Assembly: GCF_025602895.1 (NCBI RefSeq)
Contig: NW_026516422.1
Coordinates: forward strand, 1 to 48,371
Direction of reading: 5' to 3'
Origin: Polychytrium aggregatum
Taxonomy: Eukaryota > Chytridiomycota > Chytridiomycetes > Polychytriales
DNA: 48,371 nucleotides
A program made the position numbers and the translations under genes. Position 1 is the first letter of the stretch. Each line of letters begins with the position of its first letter. Under the pieces are notes generated by a model. The model worked only from the letters and a program-made list of their open reading frames with translations, was not told the origin of the DNA and did no database searches. Below, piece after piece: positions 45,201 through 48,371 of this stretch.

Positions 45201-48200
45201 TCAGAATGAGATTGACGAGAAGAAAAATGAACTGAATGAGACCCTCCAACAATTGGAAACCACCCGCGATTCCCTCCAGAACCAAATCATCATCACGAGG
45301 TAGGTTATAGAGTGACAGGATAGGCAGACGTGACTGAGGATCGCAAGCAAGGACGATTCATAAGGACAACGGTGTTTGAAACCACCTCGATGAGGCGGCT
45401 GCATTTGGGTGACAGAGGAGGGTCTCACAGCCCGGAATACGTTGGGTCTGTGCATGCCTGACCTTTGTGCGCCTGATCTGACCCCACTTGCACCGTCAGT
45501 GCCTATGCCGAAACCGAGAAGCGCATGGATGCGCTCGCCTCCGGTCTCGTCTCCACACTCAAGTCGAGCGTGCAAGATATTCACGGACTGCATTCCAAGC
45601 TAGGTACTATGCTTTGCCCAGTCATTGCGATATGCGTTTGGAGCGACAAAAACGGAGTCTGGCCGCCACCAATCCCCGCATCTGAGTTCATCCTCGTATC
45701 TGGTCCTCGTATCTGGTCCCCGTATCTGGTCCTCGTATCTGATCCTCGTATCACATCCTCACATCTTGTCCCTCGTATCTACATCGACCTTACAGAGCGC
45801 AAGTCGGCCCTCGAGATCCAAAACACCAGAGTCTTCTCGGAATTCCAAGAGGACCTGCAGAGCCATGTCCACACGATCGAAACCCAAGTCGATAATATGA
45901 GAAACAGTACCAGCGAGTTTCTGGATTCGCTCGCCAGCAAATTTGGACTGTGTTCGTCACAGCTATCCAAGGTAGCTTAACCACCTTTTTTTACTCGGCG
46001 ACTGGGGCACTTTGGCAAACCGACAAAGACACACACACACACACACACACGCCGAGATATCGGAACTAAACAGACTTTGCTCCAACATCCTCATCGCCAC
46101 GTTCCCGCTAATGCTTTCTCCAGGACTGGGCTGATGCTTTGGCCCAGCACGATGCTGGCCTGCATCATTTGCTCGGCCATAGCGAGCAAATCAAGGCCCA
46201 ACTTGATACCGGTAATCAAGCACTGCAAAGTGATTTGAGCCAGCTCGAAGACTTGATCAAGGCCATTCGCATAGAGGCACACGACCGAGCCCGTGCCAGT
46301 GTCGAGGGCAACGTGCGTGTGTTCGAGTCGATGAGGCAGGCTTTCGGACAGCACCAGACCGAGGTAAAGAACTCAACAGAAGCAACTGAGACGATCAATT
46401 GTAGCCAACATGGGGGAGGGATACGACGGTGACCGGCAGAGTGTCTGTGGTGGGATAACCAACGAAACTCTTGCTAGATGCTTGTCTGGAGCCAGCAGTT
46501 TGGCAGCGAGCTCCGAGCTGCGTTCTCAACCATGGAAGGCTACATCAACCAGCGCAAGGTCGCCGAGTCACAGCGAGAAGCACAGGTGCAGCAAGTGCTT
46601 CGTGCCGAGGTGAGTAGTGCGTTGCACGAGCGATTCGTAGAATCGAGGCGTGGTCTGGGCGAAGGGGTGGCGTCGGCGGTGAGTTGGTTGGGACAGCAAG
46701 ACCTTGGCCTGTGCGCCTGCATGGTGTTATTGCGCATCAATGTGCGCATTAGCGTCATGCGACGACTGCGATTCGGGTGGTCAGGACACCGATGTGTCTG
46801 GACTCATGAGAGCGGTGGGTCTCCTTGTGCTGCTTGTACTTATGCAGCTCATTGCCTCCGCTCCACGCGTATCCAGATCACTGCCCTGCAGGAGCAAAAC
46901 CGCTTATTGCGTGAGCAGCTGGCACAGGAACGCGAGGCCGTGCCTTTGGCAACGCAGACCCTGCTCTCGGATATCACGCAGCTGGTCACAGCGTTCTCTA
47001 GTCGCCGAGAGCAAGCATTCACTGAGACGGCGACCCGACAGTGCGATGCTGCCCAAGAAGCGGATTGATCATATCCTTTTTATGAATGCGGCAGAGGGTG
47101 GCGATTGGCTTCGTGGAGTTTGGTCAGGATTGAGTCTCCCCCCGCTACTCCGCGCAGGCAGCGGTCTGGGCTAGCATGGAGGGAGACCCTTTTCACAAGA
47201 GTCACTGACCGAATCCGCAAAGGGCAAGGATGCGATTGGTGATGCTACAGCGCGATGTTGTTAGTCCATAACTTTGCAGTGGCTGTGTTTTACGTCTGGA
47301 AGGTCTCTTTAGCACCGCAGCGGCGTTTGCCGACGACTCGGTCAAGACGCACGATGCGGCACTTGTGGAGCTAGGCACACGATCGACCGACGCAGAGCAA
47401 AACGTTGGCACTCGGAAGCAACCTGGTGGATGAGAAGATGCGGTCGTTTGTCGATGGTACACATGGTGTTCAGCAGACCTGCAGGCGCACACTGAAGCCA
47501 CCGTGGATACCGTTGAGCAAGGCACCACGAAGCTGGCGGCCACTGTCGAGGCTGGGCGGTGAGACACGAACTGTGCATGATTGGATGTTGTGGAGTCGGG
47601 CGAGTATTTGGGGCGTCTTTGACGGTTGATGCAGCGGAGGTTGGGCGACAAAGGCCCGGCCAACCCAAGTCGCTGGGTATCCACTGGCGCAGCCTACTCG
47701 ACTGATGTGAATGACGCCATTGACGCTACTAATGTGACCGATGCGACTGTCTCAACCTGGATTTAGCCCAACTGGCTCGGCAACAGAGACACGAAGCTGC
47801 GGCCGAGACGGCCACGGTTGCAGAGCAGGATACACAAAGTATCCTCAACGATATGAAGACACGATCAAGTCAACTTGGCGAGGCAACCTTGGCGCACTTG
47901 AGTGCATGGGCACAGGAGGTATGTAGGGGTTGCGTCTGGAAGAGCAGGATGAGTCACGAGCAGACAGATCGGTGGCAAGCAAAGGCGCGATAAAACTTGA
48001 CGGCAGTGGTGATGGTGGTGGATCGGCTTCCAAGCCAAGGCGATATCCTCACAATCCCTTGGTGTGCGACGCTTGACAGACCGAAGAGTTCACGGTTCCG
48101 CAATCCGAGGATCTGTTCGATCAGATCGACTCTACAATCGACCAGATGCAGCAAAAGATTGCGTGCCAGGTGATTGCCATTGACACTCCGACGGGCAAGA

Positions 48201-48371
48201 CTCCGCGCAAGAGACCGATCCGGTGAGTCGCCAAAAGCCGAATTATCCCTGGGGTGACGAGGACAGCAACAGAGCCGGAATTCCGGCCCGGACAAGGCAC
48301 AGGAAGCATCCAGGCGACACAGCGGCACAGATGGCTGTCTAGTGACCGAGATCGACTCGGATGGACTCGGA
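42203..48371 (+). CDS. kinesin-5 (BimC/Eg5/Cut7), 3' end outside window
   Basis: A plus-end-directed mitotic motor that forms tetramers and pushes spindle poles apart. At least seventeen exons are visible. Early exons are 42203-42252 ([18 protein letters not shown]), 42595-42790, 43000-43036, 43162-43307, 43413-43630, 43719-43791, 43918-44016, 44194-44296, 44397-44429 and 44520-44712. Motor motifs are [14 protein letters not shown] (P-loop), [20 protein letters not shown] (switch I), [10 protein letters not shown] (switch II) and [19 protein letters not shown]. The neck and long coiled coil follow through exons 44903-45068, 45205-45299, 45500-45603, 45796-45971, 46124-46363, 46478-46609 and 46877 onward. 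Near 48187 the BimC box reads [10 protein letters not shown], a CDK1-type TP site that defines the kinesin-5 tail. A GT donor follows at 48222, so more sequence lies beyond the window. Exons between 47060 and 48080 are only roughly placed. Confidence 0.95.
45691..45780. repeat. 13-bp minisatellite in a kinesin-5 intron
   Basis: About six imperfect copies of a 13-bp unit, CTGGTCCTCGTAT with variants, lie in the intron between the exons ending at 45603 and starting at 45796. Confidence 0.85.
46028..46050. repeat. AC dinucleotide microsatellite
   Basis: About eleven AC repeats lie in the kinesin-5 intron at 45972-46123. Confidence 0.95.

Overview
This window looks like nuclear DNA of an early-diverging, probably chytrid-like, fungus. 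Its genes are split by many short GT-AG introns. They encode conserved eukaryotic machinery: a SNARE, sirtuin, anaphase-promoting complex, La protein, RNB exonuclease, NatA acetyltransferase, SUV3 helicase and kinesin-5. An EndoU-type RNase and a Fanzor nuclease are also present. The fungal placement is an inference from gene content and architecture. Gene models were joined by hand from reading frames and splice signals, so outer limits are good and some inner exon borders are approximate.

Layout: 1-640 (+) 3' part of a Bet1-like SNARE; 1165-3394 (+) Sir2/SIRT1-type deacetylase; 3954-11663 (-) APC1; 11951-14660 (+) La-type RNA-binding protein; 14944-18677 a complete transposable element; 18930-24125 (+) DIS3L2-type exonuclease; 24356-24642 a miniature derivative of the same element; 24946-29073 (-) NAA15; 30073-32021 (+) EndoU endoribonuclease; 32774-33700 (-) secreted threonine-rich protein; 34830-37105 (-) unknown membrane protein; 37653-41813 (+) SUV3 helicase; 42203 to the window end (+) kinesin-5.

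The main discovery is the 3,734-bp element at 14944-18677. It is bounded by 26-bp imperfect terminal inverted repeats (19/26 matches) and flanked by TA on both sides. Two genes lie on its minus strand in the same direction: an IS630/Tc1/mariner-type DDE transposase, broken by two frameshifts, and an intact 790-codon Fanzor, the eukaryotic relative of TnpB and Cas12. The 98 bases from the Fanzor stop to the element end are the expected place for its guide RNA.

A 287-bp derivative lies 6 kb away with its own TA-flanked inverted repeats. It joins the first codons of the transposase, in frame, to the last codons of Fanzor. It keeps the same 3' non-coding terminus at almost the same length (99 bases). 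A lone repeat-like end at 3802-3827 may be a third trace. Together these suggest a Fanzor transposon family that has shed miniature copies retaining the putative guide-RNA end.

Most other genes are housekeeping. Several introns and upstream regions carry short-period minisatellites (10-18 bp). The first 1.6 kb and the transposase show apparent one-base frame slips, so either gene decay or consensus errors should be considered there.
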